Counted from the first letter of the stretch, positions 7,988 to 17,521 are shown. The stretch is 64,000 nt of DNA from Curtobacterium sp. VKM Ac-2922 (GCF_022815645.1 NZ_JALGRO010000014.1:1-64000); one strand, 5' to 3'. The notes: a model not told the origin generated them from the letters alone. Translations and numbers: made by a program.

Positions 7988-10054
7988 TCAGTGCCGGTCG
8001 TCCTTCGGGCGACGCCACCACGGCAGCTCGTCGTCCGGCACCTGGTCGGTGGTGTCCCAGCGCTTCGGGGCGGTCGTCGCGGCAGCCGGTCCGTCGGTGT
8101 CGTCCCTGCCGGCGACGAACTCCTCGGTGCTCCACGGGAAGGCGGGCTGCTCGTCGCGGGCACCCGCGACCTCGGGAGGCTCGGGGCGCTGCAGGTCGGG
8201 ACGGTCGTCCGGCGACCGGTCCGAGCGCTCGGCATCGGCGCCGGTCACACGGTCCCGCAGGCTGCCCGCCCTGACCCGCAGGTCGTCAGCGCGGCCGCGG
8301 AGTCCACCCGCACGCGTGCGCAGGTCGTCCGCTCGGCCCTTCACGCCGTCGGCGGCACCGCGCAGGCGGTCACGGATGCCGCTGGAGCGGCTGCCGGACT
8401 CGCCGACCGGCTGCGGCGTCGACTCGGGACGGGGAGCCGACACGGCCGGCGCCGCGCCCGTGCGGGCCCAGTCCGGCAGCGGCACGTCGTGGTCCGGGTC
8501 GGTCGCGTGGTCCGGGTCGGTCGCGTGGTCCGGGTTGCCGTGCGGCGTGCGGTCCGCCCCGCGGTCCGTTCTCGGACGGGAGGCCGGGGTCACGTCGGGC
8601 GCACGCCGCACGTCGTCCGCGATGGTGTCGGTCGCGGTCGTGTCCGACTCGCTGCGGTCGGCGCGGGTGACCGGCTGGTGGGCCTCGGTCACGACGAAGC
8701 GGTGGACGTCGGTGGTTCGCCCCGCTCCCGCACGGTCGAGTGCATCGAGCAGCGAGCCGGCCTGCTGCACCTCGGCAGCGTCCTGGGCGGCGTCGTCCGT
8801 CTCGTGCCAGCGCTCACGGTTCCACGGACGCTCGGGCAGGCGCACGAGGTCCTGCCCGATCGCCAGGGCGACGATCGCGGGCACACCGACCTCGAGTGCG
8901 GCGAACACCCCGACGAGCAGGGCGTGGGGTCCGACGTCGGCCAGACGACCGGGACCGAACGAACCGGACGACAGCCACGCGATGCCACCCGTGACGAGGC
9001 CGGCGACGATCCCCGTCGCCAGGCCACCCGATGCCCGCAGCAGTGCGCTGTCGGCGGCACCGAGGGCACGCACGAGCCGTGGCCGCAGGAGCCCGCCGGC
9101 GGCGAAGCCGGCCAGCACGGGCACCAGGACCCAGAGCAGCCCGAAGGTGTGGCCCGATGCCGGCAGCGCACCGAACACGGGCAGCGCGGGGATCGGGCCG
9201 AGGGTCGTGCCGATCGGCGAGACGCTCGAGCCGGTGCCGATCGCGAACCCCGGCCCGACGAGCCACGACGTCGCCCACCCGACGAAGTCCGGCAGGAACG
9301 CGAGCTGGCCGATCGTCAGCGCGATGCCACCGACGACCTCGGCGTGCGAGCGCTCGTACAGCGTGATCACCTCGGCGAAGGAGCCGAACAGCAGGAACCC
9401 GACGACGATGCCCGCGACGGCGACGACCATCGCGGTCGCCGCGGTGCCGGCACGCAACCCGAAGCCGATCACGGCCCGCCACACGGCGGGGATGCGGTGC
9501 ACCTGGTCGAGCACCCGGCCGGTGACCGGGTCGGCGGGTACGGAGCGCCGGCGGCGGCAGACCTCGGCGGCGACCAGGGCGGGGATGCCGAACCAGAGCG
9601 CGGGGAACACGACCGCCTGCCACAGCGTGGGGTGGGATGCGGCGGACGTTGCGGACAGCCCGAGGCCGAGTCCGAGCAGCGCGGTCAGCCCGGTGCCGAC
9701 CAGGATGCCCGTCACGCGGTGGTCCGTCTCGGCGAAGCGGCGGCCGGCCCGTGCGCCCAACCAGGCGGTGACGGCGGCGAACCCGAGGGCGGCGAGCGTG
9801 ATCGTGATCGGTGCACCGGCGCCGCTCACGCCGGAGGCCTTGGCAGCGGCAGCACCGAGCTCGAACGTCACGTCGACGCCGTGGCCGATGAGCCAGACGC
9901 TGCCCGCGGCCTTCCAGAAGACGTCCCAGTCGACCTGCAGGCCGTACTCGAAGCCCCACAGCAGCGTGAGCGGGACGAGGGCGATGCCCAGGCCGACACC
10001 GACGGTCACGACCGCTTCGACGGCGGCGAGCAGTGCGGTTCCCAGGCGGTTCAT
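7988..10054 (-). CDS. perM: PerM-like DUF6350 membrane protein
   Basis: A 688-residue protein. The first about 410 residues are strongly hydrophobic with roughly ten to twelve membrane segments; the last about 270 are hydrophilic and probably disordered. The gene sits between sucCD and purNH exactly as perM (Rv0955) does in Mycobacterium tuberculosis, where it is linked to cell division under stress; the DUF6350 family name rests on this and on topology. The tail has DPDHATDPDHATDPDHD (from an 18-base tandem DNA repeat near 8490-8535) and a helical region repeating RGRADDLRTRAGGLRGRADDL-like decapeptides. I chose ATG 10054: TATCCT lies 7 bases upstream, fitting a leaderless message. A GTG at 10114 would add 20 residues. 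Confidence 0.8.
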   Translation of the reverse strand: MNRLGTALLAAVEAVVTVGVGLGIALVPLTLLWGFEYGLQVDWDVFWKAAGSVWLIGHGVDVTFELGAAAAKASGVSGAGAPITITLAALGFAAVTAWLGARAGRRFAETDHRVTGILVGTGLTALLGLGLGLSATSAASHPTLWQAVVFPALWFGIPALVAAEVCRRRRSVPADPVTGRVLDQVHRIPAVWRAVIGFGLRAGTAATAMVVAVAGIVVGFLLFGSFAEVITLYERSHAEVVGGIALTIGQLAFLPDFVGWATSWLVGPGFAIGTGSSVSPIGTTLGPIPALPVFGALPASGHTFGLLWVLVPVLAGFAAGGLLRPRLVRALGAADSALLRASGGLATGIVAGLVTGGIAWLSSGSFGPGRLADVGPHALLVGVFAALEVGVPAIVALAIGQDLVRLPERPWNRERWHETDDAAQDAAEVQQAGSLLDALDRAGAGRTTDVHRFVVTEAHQPVTRADRSESDTTATDTIADDVRRAPDVTPASRPRTDRGADRTPHGNPDHATDPDHATDPDHDVPLPDWARTGAAPAVSAPRPESTPQPVGESGSRSSGIRDRLRGAADGVKGRADDLRTRAGGLRGRADDLRVRAGSLRDRVTGADAERSDRSPDDRPDLQRPEPPEVAGARDEQPAFPWSTEEFVAGRDDTDGPAAATTAPKRWDTTDQVPDDELPWWRRPKDDRH

Positions 10055-10150
10055 CGCAGCGAGGATACGTGCCCGGCCGTGTGAACGACGGGAGGCTCGG
10101 CGCGCAACCCGCACCGAGCCTCCTGGCAGTCCCGTGAAGGACGGATGCCG

Positions 10151-11038
10151 CTACGCGGCGGCGATCACCTCACGCAGCAGCGCTGCCGTCTCGGACGGCG
10201 TCTTGCCGACCTTGACGCCGGCTGCCTCGAGCGCCTGCTTCTTCGCCTCGGCGGTGCCGGCGGACCCGGAGACGATCGCGCCCGCGTGGCCCATCGTCTT
10301 GCCCTCGGGAGCCGTGAAGCCCGCGACGTAGCCGACGACCGGCTTGGTGACGTGCGCCTTGATGTACTCGGCCGCACGCTCTTCGGCGTCGCCACCGATC
10401 TCGCCGATCATGACGATCGCCTCGGTCTCGGGGTCGGCCTCGAACGCGGCGAGCGCGTCGATGTGCGTCGTGCCGATGACCGGGTCGCCGCCGATGCCGA
10501 TGGCGGTCGAGAAGCCCAGGTCGCGCAGCTCGTACATCATCTGGTAGGTCAGCGTGCCCGACTTCGACACCAGACCGATCGGGCCCTTGCCGGTGATCGT
10601 GGCCGGGGTGATGCCGACGAGGGACTCACCGGGCGTGATGATGCCGGGGCAGTTCGGGCCGATGATGCGGGTCGTGCCGCCCAGGGCCTTGGCGTGCGCC
10701 CAGAACTCGGCGGCGTCCTGCACGGGGATGCCCTCGGTGATGACGACGACGAGCGGGATCGCGGCGTCGATGGCCTCCATCACCGCGTCCTTCGCGAACG
10801 CCGGCGGGACGAAGACGATCGAGACGTCGGCACCGGTGGTGTCGATGGCCTCGCGCACGGAGCCGAAGACGGGCAGCGACACGTCGCCGTGGGTGACGGT
10901 CGTGCCGGCCTTGCGGGCGTTGACGCCACCGACGACCTGCGTGCCCGCCTTGAGCATGAGCGCGGTGTGCTTGGTGCCCTCGCCGCCGGTGATGCCCTGG
11001 ACGATGACCTTGGAGTCCTTGTTGAGGAAGATCGACAT
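10151..11038 (-). CDS. sucD: succinyl-CoA synthetase alpha subunit
   Basis: A 295-residue alpha subunit of the ADP/GDP-forming ligase converting succinyl-CoA to succinate in the TCA cycle. The CoA-binding Rossmann part begins [37 protein letters not shown] is conserved, and the phosphohistidine is His251 in [12 protein letters not shown]. It follows sucC by 15 bases, with GGAG about 11 bases before the ATG. It ends close to the window's perM start, giving the sucC-sucD-perM order known from mycobacteria. Confidence 0.97.
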   Translation of the reverse strand: MSIFLNKDSKVIVQGITGGEGTKHTALMLKAGTQVVGGVNARKAGTTVTHGDVSLPVFGSVREAIDTTGADVSIVFVPPAFAKDAVMEAIDAAIPLVVVITEGIPVQDAAEFWAHAKALGGTTRIIGPNCPGIITPGESLVGITPATITGKGPIGLVSKSGTLTYQMMYELRDLGFSTAIGIGGDPVIGTTHIDALAAFEADPETEAIVMIGEIGGDAEERAAEYIKAHVTKPVVGYVAGFTAPEGKTMGHAGAIVSGSAGTAEAKKQALEAAGVKVGKTPSETAALLREVIAAA

Positions 11039-11053
11039 TGTTCTGAGCGCTCC

Positions 11054-12223
11054 TTACGCCGCTGCTGCGGCGAGCTCGGCGGCCTGCTCGGCCGCATCGT
11101 CCATGGTCGCGGCGATCGTCACGAGCGGGTGTGCCGCTTCGCGCAGGATCCGGCGACCTTCTTCCACGTTGTTGCCGTCAAGACGGACGACGAGCGGCTT
11201 GGTCGCCGCGTCGCCGAGGATGCCGAGGGCCGCGACGATGCCGTTCGCGACCGCGTCGCAGGCGGTGATGCCGCCGAAGACGTTGACGAACACGCTCTTG
11301 ACCTGCGGGTCGCCGAGGATGACGTCGAGGCCGTTGGCCATGACCTCGGCCGAGGCGCCGCCGCCGATGTCCAGGAAGTTGGCGGGCTTGACGCCGCCGT
11401 GGCGCTCACCGGCGTAGGCGACGACGTCGAGCGTCGACATGACGAGCCCCGCGCCGTTGCCGATGACGCCGACCTGGCCGTCGAGCTTGACGTAGTTGAG
11501 TCCGTGCGCCTTGGCCTTCGCCTCGAGCGGGTCCTCGCTGGCGGTGTCCTCGAGGTCCCTGTGGTTCTCGTGGCGGAAGTCGGCGTTCTCGTCGAGCGAG
11601 ACCTTGCCGTCCAGGGCCAGGATCTGGCCGTCGCCCGTACGGACGAGGGGGTTGACCTCGACCAGGGTCGCGTCCTCGCCCTTGTAGACGTCGTAGAGCT
11701 TGACGAAGACGTTACCGACTTGGTCGACCAGCTCGGCCGGGAAGCCCGCAGCGATGGCGAGCTCCGTGCCCTTGGCCTGGTCGATGCCGGTCAGCGGGTC
11801 GACCTCGACCCGGGCGAGCGCCTCGGGCTTCTCGACCGCGAGCTGCTCGATCTCCATGCCGCCCTCGACGCTGACGAGCGACAGGTACGAGCGGTTGGCC
11901 CGGTCGAGCAGCACCGAGAAGTAGAACTCCTCGGCGATGTCGGCGCCCTGGGCGATCATCACGCGCTGGACGGTGTGGCCCTTGATGTCGAGGCCGAGGA
12001 TCGCCTGCGCGTGCTCGAAGGCCTCGTCCGGGGTCTTCGCGACCTTGACGCCGCCCGCCTTGCCGCGGCCGCCGACCTTCACCTGCGCCTTGACGACGAC
12101 CACGCCGCCGATCTGCTCGGCTGCGGCCCTCGCCTGCTCGGGGGTGTCGGCGATGATGCCCTGCAGCACAGGGACGCCGTAGGACTCGAAGAGGTCCCTG
12201 GCCTGGTACTCGAAAAGATCCAC
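11054..12223 (-). CDS. sucC: succinyl-CoA synthetase beta subunit
   Basis: A 389-residue beta subunit with an N-terminal ATP-grasp domain and C-terminal ligase domain. It starts at a GTG ([20 protein letters not shown]), preceded by a GGAAGAAG ribosome site. [15 protein letters not shown] and [12 protein letters not shown] are family motifs; [15 protein letters not shown] lies in the C-terminal domain. The frame stays open far upstream, but only the part from 12223 resembles the family and its length is right. It is first in the sucCD operon. A weak -10 (TAGTGT, 12327-12332) lies about 100 bases upstream. Confidence 0.96.
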   Translation of the reverse strand: MDLFEYQARDLFESYGVPVLQGIIADTPEQARAAAEQIGGVVVVKAQVKVGGRGKAGGVKVAKTPDEAFEHAQAILGLDIKGHTVQRVMIAQGADIAEEFYFSVLLDRANRSYLSLVSVEGGMEIEQLAVEKPEALARVEVDPLTGIDQAKGTELAIAAGFPAELVDQVGNVFVKLYDVYKGEDATLVEVNPLVRTGDGQILALDGKVSLDENADFRHENHRDLEDTASEDPLEAKAKAHGLNYVKLDGQVGVIGNGAGLVMSTLDVVAYAGERHGGVKPANFLDIGGGASAEVMANGLDVILGDPQVKSVFVNVFGGITACDAVANGIVAALGILGDAATKPLVVRLDGNNVEEGRRILREAAHPLVTIAATMDDAAEQAAELAAAAA

Positions 12224-12556
12224 GCTGTTCTTCTTCCCGCACGGTGGGTGCGATCGGCATCGGTTTCGCGAGGTCGCAGCACTCACCATCGAGGGTCGCT
12301 CGATGTCGAGACAACGGCCGCGGACCACACTAGCGTCGCCAGGTGGACGGCGGATGGACCGGGGCGGGGCATCGGGTCGGACCGGGGATGCGCGGTCGCC
12401 CGACTCGACGTCGGCGACCGCGCTCCACTCCCCCGAGCACGGCGAGTGTGCACGGTCGGCGTGACACGGAGGTTGCGCGCGGGTGAACGACCGGCGACCT
12501 GGGCGGACCCTCACCCCGCGCGGGTATGCAGGAGCCCCCGAACGAAGGAGCACGCC
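12224..12556. other. divergent intergenic region, sucC / acidic protein
   Basis: A 333-base gap between divergent genes. It should hold the sucCD promoter (candidate -10 TAGTGT read on minus at 12327-12332) and the promoter of the acidic protein (candidate TATGCA at 12525-12530). I see no gene, strong hairpin or repeat in it. Confidence 0.4.
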
Positions 12557-12850
12557 ATGAGCGACCCCGGCATCAGCCCCGTCGACGACTTCGACTCCGA
12601 GCAGCGTCGCGACGACGACATCGACCGTGAACACGTCGGCCCGTACGAGGTCGACGAGACCGAGGCGTCGATGGAGACCGTCACGAACGACGCCGTCGCC
12701 GGCGAGACCGTGGAACCGCAACCGGGCGACGGCACCGACGACGGCCCCACCGGCGGCGCTCCCCGCGAGGGCAGCGCCGACCTGTGGGAGCACGACGACG
12801 ACACCGAGCGCCCCGACCTGGGCAACGACCTGGGGAACCGGCCGCTCTGA
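12557..12850 (+). CDS. small acidic protein of unknown function
   Basis: A 97-residue, highly acidic protein ([20 protein letters not shown]...), rich in Asp, Glu, Gly and Thr, with no cysteine and no hydrophobic segment, so probably soluble and disordered. GAAGGAG sits 6 bases before the ATG, making translation likely. Codon third positions are strongly GC, as in neighbours. A terminator-like hairpin follows 40 bases after the stop. The function is unknown. Confidence 0.75.
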   Translation: MSDPGISPVDDFDSEQRRDDDIDREHVGPYEVDETEASMETVTNDAVAGETVEPQPGDGTDDGPTGGAPREGSADLWEHDDDTERPDLGNDLGNRPL

Positions 12851-12890
12851 ACGGCGGTGCGGTCCGGCCCACTGGTGCCGTGACCACCAG

Positions 12891-12937
12891 ACGGACAGGA
12901 GGCTCGGTGCCGGCCGCGCGCCGGGCCTCCAGTCCGT
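12891..12937 (+). terminator. terminator hairpin of the CGGACRGGAGGC family
   Basis: Arms ACGGACAGGAGGC (12891-12903) and GCCTCCAGTCCGT (12925-12937) pair with one mismatch, and GCCGGC/GCCGG extends the stem inwards. Closely related hairpins occur at 39945-39992 and, in degraded form, near 51420-51450. Its left arm contains AGGAGG, which is also the best ribosome site for the next gene. Confidence 0.65.
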
Positions 12938-13704
12938 CACCAGGTCGCGATCGCGACCTGACACGTCTGCTGGCGGACAGCACACCGGTCCTGGCCGGTG
13001 GACGCGCCATCCTGCTGCAGATCGCCGATCCCGTCGTCGCCGCCGGCGTCCGCCGGCACTCCGACTTCGCCCGTCGGCCGCAGCAGCGGCTCGCCCACAC
13101 GCTGATGTACGTGTACGCAGTCGTCGTGGGCTCGCCGGAGGACGCCGCGACGGCGACGGCGTTCGTGAACCGGGCACACGCCCCGGTGGCGGGCGCCGAC
13201 CAGGTCGACCGGCAGCGCTGGGTGGCCGCGACACTGTACGACTCCGCGCTCCGGGCGCACGACGCCTTCGGCGACCCGGTCCCGCCGGACCTGGCACGGC
13301 GGATGCTCGACGCCTACGCCCCGCTCGGGGTCGCCCTGCGGGTGCCTGCCGACCGGTGGCCGTCGTCCGTCGACGCCTTCGAGACGTACTGGGCCGACAC
13401 CCTGGTCGCGCTGCGGGTCTCCGACGATGCCCGCGGGGTCGTGCGTGACCTGCTGCACCCGCGCTTCGCCCCGCTGTGGGTGCGCGCGGCGATGCCCCTC
13501 GTGCGGATCGTGACCGTGGGCTTGCTGCCGGATGCCGTGCGCGACCAGTACGGCTTCGCGTGGGGGCCGCGTGAACAGCGACGGTACCGACGGGCGACGG
13601 CGGCGATCCGGCGGACCCGCGCGATCGTGCCGCGGTGGGTGCTGCGTCTGCCGGGGCCGCTGCTGCTGCGGGCGATGCGCCGGACGGCTGCGCGACACCC
13701 GTAG
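12907..13704 (+). CDS. oxygenase MpaB family (DUF2236) protein
   Basis: About 265 residues. The pattern [27 protein letters not shown] followed by [20 protein letters not shown] matches the DUF2236/MpaB/rubber-oxygenase catalytic domain, a heme-linked helical fold; the actual reaction is unknown. [13 protein letters not shown] and the C-terminal [10 protein letters not shown] stretch also fit. The start is uncertain: GTG at 12907 has AGGAGG 4 bases upstream but lies inside a terminator-like hairpin; GTG at 12880 is an alternative. It ends at 13704, right at the promoter of the NAD salvage operon. Confidence 0.75.
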   Translation: MPAARRASSPSPGRDRDLTRLLADSTPVLAGGRAILLQIADPVVAAGVRRHSDFARRPQQRLAHTLMYVYAVVVGSPEDAATATAFVNRAHAPVAGADQVDRQRWVAATLYDSALRAHDAFGDPVPPDLARRMLDAYAPLGVALRVPADRWPSSVDAFETYWADTLVALRVSDDARGVVRDLLHPRFAPLWVRAAMPLVRIVTVGLLPDAVRDQYGFAWGPREQRRYRRATAAIRRTRAIVPRWVLRLPGPLLLRAMRRTAARHP

Positions 13705-13734
13705 TTGTCACAGCGACAAATACCGTGCTACGGT
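13705..13734 (+). promoter_or_regulatory. promoter and palindromic operator of the NAD salvage operon
   Basis: TTGTCA (13705-13710), 18 bases, then TACGGT (13729-13734), with the ATG 6 bases later, so the message is likely leaderless. The -35 is part of the palindrome TTGTC-ACAGC-GACAA (13705-13719), which extends as TA-n-TTGTC...GACAA-n-TA. A palindrome over the -35 is a typical repressor site. The third gene of the operon encodes an NrtR-like regulator, the obvious candidate to bind it. Confidence 0.7.
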
Positions 13735-13740
13735 CGGGTC

Positions 13741-14580
13741 ATGGCAGTCGAACTCACCACCTGGGACCGCGACGGCACCACCGTCGCCCCGACGTTCTCC
13801 ACCATGCGGTTCCCGGCGGGCGAATCGCACGTCAAGGTCGCCGTCGAGCACGACGCACCCGCTGACCTGACCGAGATCGCGACCCTGCGCGGCACGGACG
13901 GCAACGACCTGCTCATGCTCGGCATGTGGGCGGACGCCGTCCGTCAGCGCGGATCGAGGTCGGTCGCCCTGGTTCCGTACCTGCCGGGTGCACGCCAGGA
14001 CCGCGGTCTGCCCTTCGGCGCGAAGGTCTACGCGGACGTCCTCAACGGCTTCCACCTCGACCAGGTGATCGCCTTCGACCCGCACTCGCCCGTCATCGTC
14101 GGGCTGGTGGACAACCTGACGGTGGTCACCAGCGAGCAGGTGGTCCGCGACGCCGTGCTCGACGTCGACGGGGACGCCTACACGGGCATCATCGCGCCGG
14201 ACAAGGGTGCCGTCGCCCGGGCCACGGCGGTCGCCGAGACGTGCGGCCTGCCGCTCTTCCGGGCCGAGAAGCACCGCAACCCGGACACCGGCAAGCTCGA
14301 CGGCTTCACCTGCGAGCCGCTGCCCGCGGACGGCCGGTTCCTGGTCGTCGACGACATCTGCGACGGCGGCGGCACGTTCATGGGGCTCGCCGGCAGCACC
14401 GGCCTGCCGAAGGAACGCCTGGGCCTCTGGGTGTCGCACGGGGTCTTCTCCGGGCGCGCCCCGCAGCTCGCCGACCACTTCGGCGAGATCGTCACCACCG
14501 ACTCGTACCCCGCGCAGAACGCCGTCCCGGGCGTGCGCACGATCGAACTCACCCCCTACCTGACGGAGCAGATCCGATGA
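13741..14580 (+). CDS. ribose-phosphate pyrophosphokinase homologue
   Basis: A 279-residue phosphoribosyltransferase-fold protein, shorter than housekeeping PRPP synthetases (about 315). FPAGESHVKV, YLPGARQDR and the PRPP-binding loop VVDDICDGGGTF correspond to PRPP synthetase motifs. It would make PRPP from ribose-5-phosphate and ATP. Its stop overlaps the next start (ATGA), and the partner consumes PRPP, so it probably feeds nicotinamide salvage rather than general metabolism. The main prs gene should lie elsewhere. Confidence 0.88.
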   Translation: MAVELTTWDRDGTTVAPTFSTMRFPAGESHVKVAVEHDAPADLTEIATLRGTDGNDLLMLGMWADAVRQRGSRSVALVPYLPGARQDRGLPFGAKVYADVLNGFHLDQVIAFDPHSPVIVGLVDNLTVVTSEQVVRDAVLDVDGDAYTGIIAPDKGAVARATAVAETCGLPLFRAEKHRNPDTGKLDGFTCEPLPADGRFLVVDDICDGGGTFMGLAGSTGLPKERLGLWVSHGVFSGRAPQLADHFGEIVTTDSYPAQNAVPGVRTIELTPYLTEQIR

Positions 14581-16139
14581 CCGACACCACCACCGCACTG
14601 GCCCCCCGCATCACGACCGCCAGCCCGATCGCCCCGCTGCTGGCCGTCGACGGGTACAAGCACTCGCACCGGCAGGTCTACCCCCGGGGCACGACCCGCA
14701 TCCTGATCAACTGGACGAACCGGTCGAACGCGCACATGCCCGAGTCGACCCACGCCGTGGTGTTCGGACTGCAGGCGTTCATCCAGCGCCACCTGGTCGA
14801 GGCATGGGCGCCGTTCTTCGCCGCCGACGAGGACGAGGTCGCCGACCTGTTCGAGCAGGCCCTGCAGGGCTACTTCGGCCCGAACCACATCGGCGTCGAC
14901 CACGTCCGCGCACTCCACCGCCTGGGGTACCTGCCGCTGACGATCCGTGCGCTCCCCGAGGGCACCCTCGCGCCGATCGGCGTCGCCACCCTGACCGTCG
15001 AGAACACCGTCGACGCGTTCTTCTGGCTGCCGAACTACATCGAGACCGCCCTGTCGGCGTCGATCTGGCACCCCTCGACCGTGGCGACGAAGGCGCTGGA
15101 GTACCGCGACCTGATGGAGGACTGGGCGGCCCGCACCGGCGCCGTGCCCGAGAGCATCGACTTCGCCGCCCACGACTTCTCGTTCCGCGGGCAGTCGAGC
15201 ATCGAGTCCGCCGCCGCCGGCGGCGCGGGACACCTGCTCTCGTTCCTCGGCACCGACTCGATGCCGACGCTCGACTTCATCGACCGCTACTACCCCGGCG
15301 ACAACGGCTGGGTCGCCGCGAGCGTGCCGGCCACCGAGCACAGCGTGATGTGCGTGCGCGGCGCCGACGGCGAGCTCGAGACGTTCCAGCAGATCCTCGA
15401 CGTGTACCCGACGGGCATCGTGTCGGCGGTCAGCGACGGCTTCGACCTGTTCAAGGTGATCACCGAGACGCTGCCGCAGCTGAAGGACCGGATCACGGGC
15501 CGCGACGGCAAGCTCGTCATCCGTCCCGACTCGGGCGACCCGGTCGACATCGTCACCGGCACCGTGCACGGCGTACCCCAGGACGAGCTGCTGGCCGAGG
15601 GGCGCTCGGACGAGCAGAAGGGTGTCGTCGAGCTGCTCGACGAGCTGTTCGGCCACACGGTGAACGCCGCCGGGTACAAGGTGCTCGACCAGCACGTCGG
15701 CGTGATCTACGGCGACAGCATCACCCTCGACCGTGCCCGTCGGATCTACGAGCGCCTGGCCGCCAAGGGCTACGCGAGCGACAACATCGTGCTCGGCATC
15801 GGGTCGTACACGTACCAGTACATGACCCGCGACAACCTCGGCAGTGCGGTCAAGGCGACCTGGGCCCTGGTCGACGGGCAGCCGGTCGACATCCAGAAGG
15901 ACCCGAAGACCGGCAGCGGCAAGAAGAGCGCCAAGGGCCGCATCGCCCTGCACCGCGACGCCACCGGCGAGATCCGCCAGACGGACCAGGCAACACCCGA
16001 AGACGAGGCGACCAGCCTGCTGCAGCCGGTCTGGGTCGACGGCCGGTTCCTGGTGCACCAGTCCTTCGCCGACGTCCGTGCGACCCTCCGCCGCGAGCGC
16101 ACGGACCGCGCCGCCCGACGCGCAGCAGCCGCATCGTGA
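14577..16139 (+). CDS. nicotinamide phosphoribosyltransferase
   Basis: A 520-residue enzyme of the NAMPT/NadV type, forming NMN from nicotinamide and PRPP. It begins with a segment (PLLAVDGYKHSHRQVYPRGT) like the nicotinate/nicotinamide PRTase N-terminus. It contains AAHDFSFRGQSS, VRGADGELETF, KLVIRPDSGDPVDIVTGT and IYGDSITLDRARRI, which line the nucleotide site in this family. It overlaps both neighbours by 4 bases. The operon gives a one-step route from nicotinamide to NMN that skips deamidation. Confidence 0.93.
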   Translation: MTDTTTALAPRITTASPIAPLLAVDGYKHSHRQVYPRGTTRILINWTNRSNAHMPESTHAVVFGLQAFIQRHLVEAWAPFFAADEDEVADLFEQALQGYFGPNHIGVDHVRALHRLGYLPLTIRALPEGTLAPIGVATLTVENTVDAFFWLPNYIETALSASIWHPSTVATKALEYRDLMEDWAARTGAVPESIDFAAHDFSFRGQSSIESAAAGGAGHLLSFLGTDSMPTLDFIDRYYPGDNGWVAASVPATEHSVMCVRGADGELETFQQILDVYPTGIVSAVSDGFDLFKVITETLPQLKDRITGRDGKLVIRPDSGDPVDIVTGTVHGVPQDELLAEGRSDEQKGVVELLDELFGHTVNAAGYKVLDQHVGVIYGDSITLDRARRIYERLAAKGYASDNIVLGIGSYTYQYMTRDNLGSAVKATWALVDGQPVDIQKDPKTGSGKKSAKGRIALHRDATGEIRQTDQATPEDEATSLLQPVWVDGRFLVHQSFADVRATLRRERTDRAARRAAAAS

Positions 16140-16867
16140 CCGACGCGGTGACGACCCGCGACCAGCCGCTCATCGCGATCGACGTCGTCCCGATGTCCTT
16201 CTCGGCGACGGAGGGTCTGCGGGTCGCCACCGCGCGTCGGCCGTACGACCCGTACGCCGGCCACCAGGCACTGCCTGGCGTGCTCCTGTTCCCGGCGGAA
16301 CGCCTGGCCGACGGTGCACAGCGCGCCATGCGCACCAAGGCGGGCATCGGCTCCGACTCGGTCCGGCACCTCGCGCAGATCGGTGCGTTCGACGGGCCCG
16401 GGCGGGACCCGCGCGACGCGGCGATCAGCATCGCGTTCGTGGCGGTGGTCGACGCCTCCGGGCACCCCGACGCCACAGCGATCGGACCCAGAACAGCGAA
16501 GCCCGCGACCGAGCCGTCGGAACCGCGCCCGCCCGAGGCCGCGCCGGCCGCCGTCTGGCGCGATCCCGCCCAGGCCGAGCCGGGCCTCCCGTTCGACCAC
16601 GACCGCATCATCGCCGCCGCCCTCGAGCACGCGCGCACCCGGCTGTGGCGCGACGCGGCGCTGACACGGGCACTGCTCGGACCGCGCTTCACGACCGCCG
16701 ATGCGGCGCGGTTGCAGACCGCGCTGACCGGCACCGCACCCGATCCCGGCAACCTCAACCGGGCGCTGCGGACCAACGCCGCCATCCTCCGGTCGGACGA
16801 TCCTGCGCCGTCCGCGGCCGGGCGTCGCGGCGGCCGTCCCCCGGTCACCTGGACGTGGCGGGCCTGA
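16136..16867 (+). CDS. NrtR-like Nudix-related transcriptional regulator
   Basis: A 243-residue protein starting at GTG, overlapping the NAMPT stop. The N-terminal half has a Nudix-like fold region (LPGVLLFPAERLADGAQRAM...), but the Nudix box has lost its catalytic glutamates: the REUxEExGU position reads RAMRTKAGI. After a Pro/Ala-rich linker (about residues 115-150), the C-terminal part ends GRRGGRPPVTWTW, like the winged helix of NrtR regulators, which sense ADP-ribose and repress NAD genes. Its place in a nicotinamide salvage operon behind a palindromic operator supports this. DNA binding has not been shown here. Confidence 0.75.
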   Translation: MTDAVTTRDQPLIAIDVVPMSFSATEGLRVATARRPYDPYAGHQALPGVLLFPAERLADGAQRAMRTKAGIGSDSVRHLAQIGAFDGPGRDPRDAAISIAFVAVVDASGHPDATAIGPRTAKPATEPSEPRPPEAAPAAVWRDPAQAEPGLPFDHDRIIAAALEHARTRLWRDAALTRALLGPRFTTADAARLQTALTGTAPDPGNLNRALRTNAAILRSDDPAPSAAGRRGGRPPVTWTWRA

Positions 16868-16885
16868 CGGGCGTTGGCTGGGGGC

Positions 16886-17515
16886 ATGGCCTCCGCTCCC
16901 CTGTCCGGTGACACCTCCTTCGCGTTCCCCGAGCTCGACGACCCACCCGCCTCGCCGCTCGACGTCGCCGGCACGTGGGTGGCCGACGCGCAGGACGGCG
17001 ACGTGTCCGAGCCGATGTCGATGACCCTGGCGACCGCCGCCGACGGTGTCGTGAGCGCCCGCACCGTCGACGTGAAGACGATCGACGACCACGGACTGGT
17101 GTTCGGGTCCTCGACGCTCAGCCCGAAGGGACAGCAGCTCACCGCCAACCCGGCCGCCGCACTGCAGGTCTACTGGCGCGAGACGATGCAGCAGCTGCGG
17201 TTCGAGGGCACCGTCGTGCAGCTCTCCGAGCAGGAGTCCGACGACCTGTTCGCCGCCCGGTCGCCCAAGTCGCGCGCTGCCACCGCGGTCGCCGACCAGT
17301 CCGCGCCGCTCGACGGCTCGTTCCAGGACCTGATCGACGACGCGAACGACCTGCTCGCCGAGTCCGAGGACGTCCCACGCCCCGCGTCGTGGGTGGCGTG
17401 GCGGCTCGAGCCGACGTCGGTGGAGTTCTGGCACGGCAGCCGCGACCGGATGCACCGACGGCTGCAGTACCGCCTGGGTCCGGACGGGTGGACCTCGGCG
17501 GTGCTGCAGCCGTAG
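16886..17515 (+). CDS. pyridoxamine 5'-phosphate oxidase family protein
   Basis: A 209-residue FMN-binding split-barrel protein. PMSMTLATAADGVVSARTVDVKTID and SPKGQQLTANPAAALQVYWRETMQQLRFEGTV follow the PdxH order, and the C-terminus has PASWVAWRLEPTSVEFWHGSRDRMHRRLQYR, close to the PdxH signature W-x-P-x-x-x-E-F-W. It may oxidise PNP/PMP to PLP, or be a related flavin enzyme. The ATG at 16886 follows the regulator gene by 18 bases, so it may belong to the same transcript. Confidence 0.8.
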   Translation: MASAPLSGDTSFAFPELDDPPASPLDVAGTWVADAQDGDVSEPMSMTLATAADGVVSARTVDVKTIDDHGLVFGSSTLSPKGQQLTANPAAALQVYWRETMQQLRFEGTVVQLSEQESDDLFAARSPKSRAATAVADQSAPLDGSFQDLIDDANDLLAESEDVPRPASWVAWRLEPTSVEFWHGSRDRMHRRLQYRLGPDGWTSAVLQP

Positions 17516-17521
17516 CGCCCG

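Noticed and set aside
10145..12850. A 901-codon open frame on the plus strand
   Set aside because: It is antisense to sucCD. Only its last 97 codons, from the ATG at 12557 with a ribosome site, look like a gene.
12226..13711. Long N-terminal extension of sucC
   Set aside because: The open frame upstream of the GTG at 12223 is Arg/Pro/Ala-rich noise overlapping other genes; the family starts at [11 protein letters not shown].
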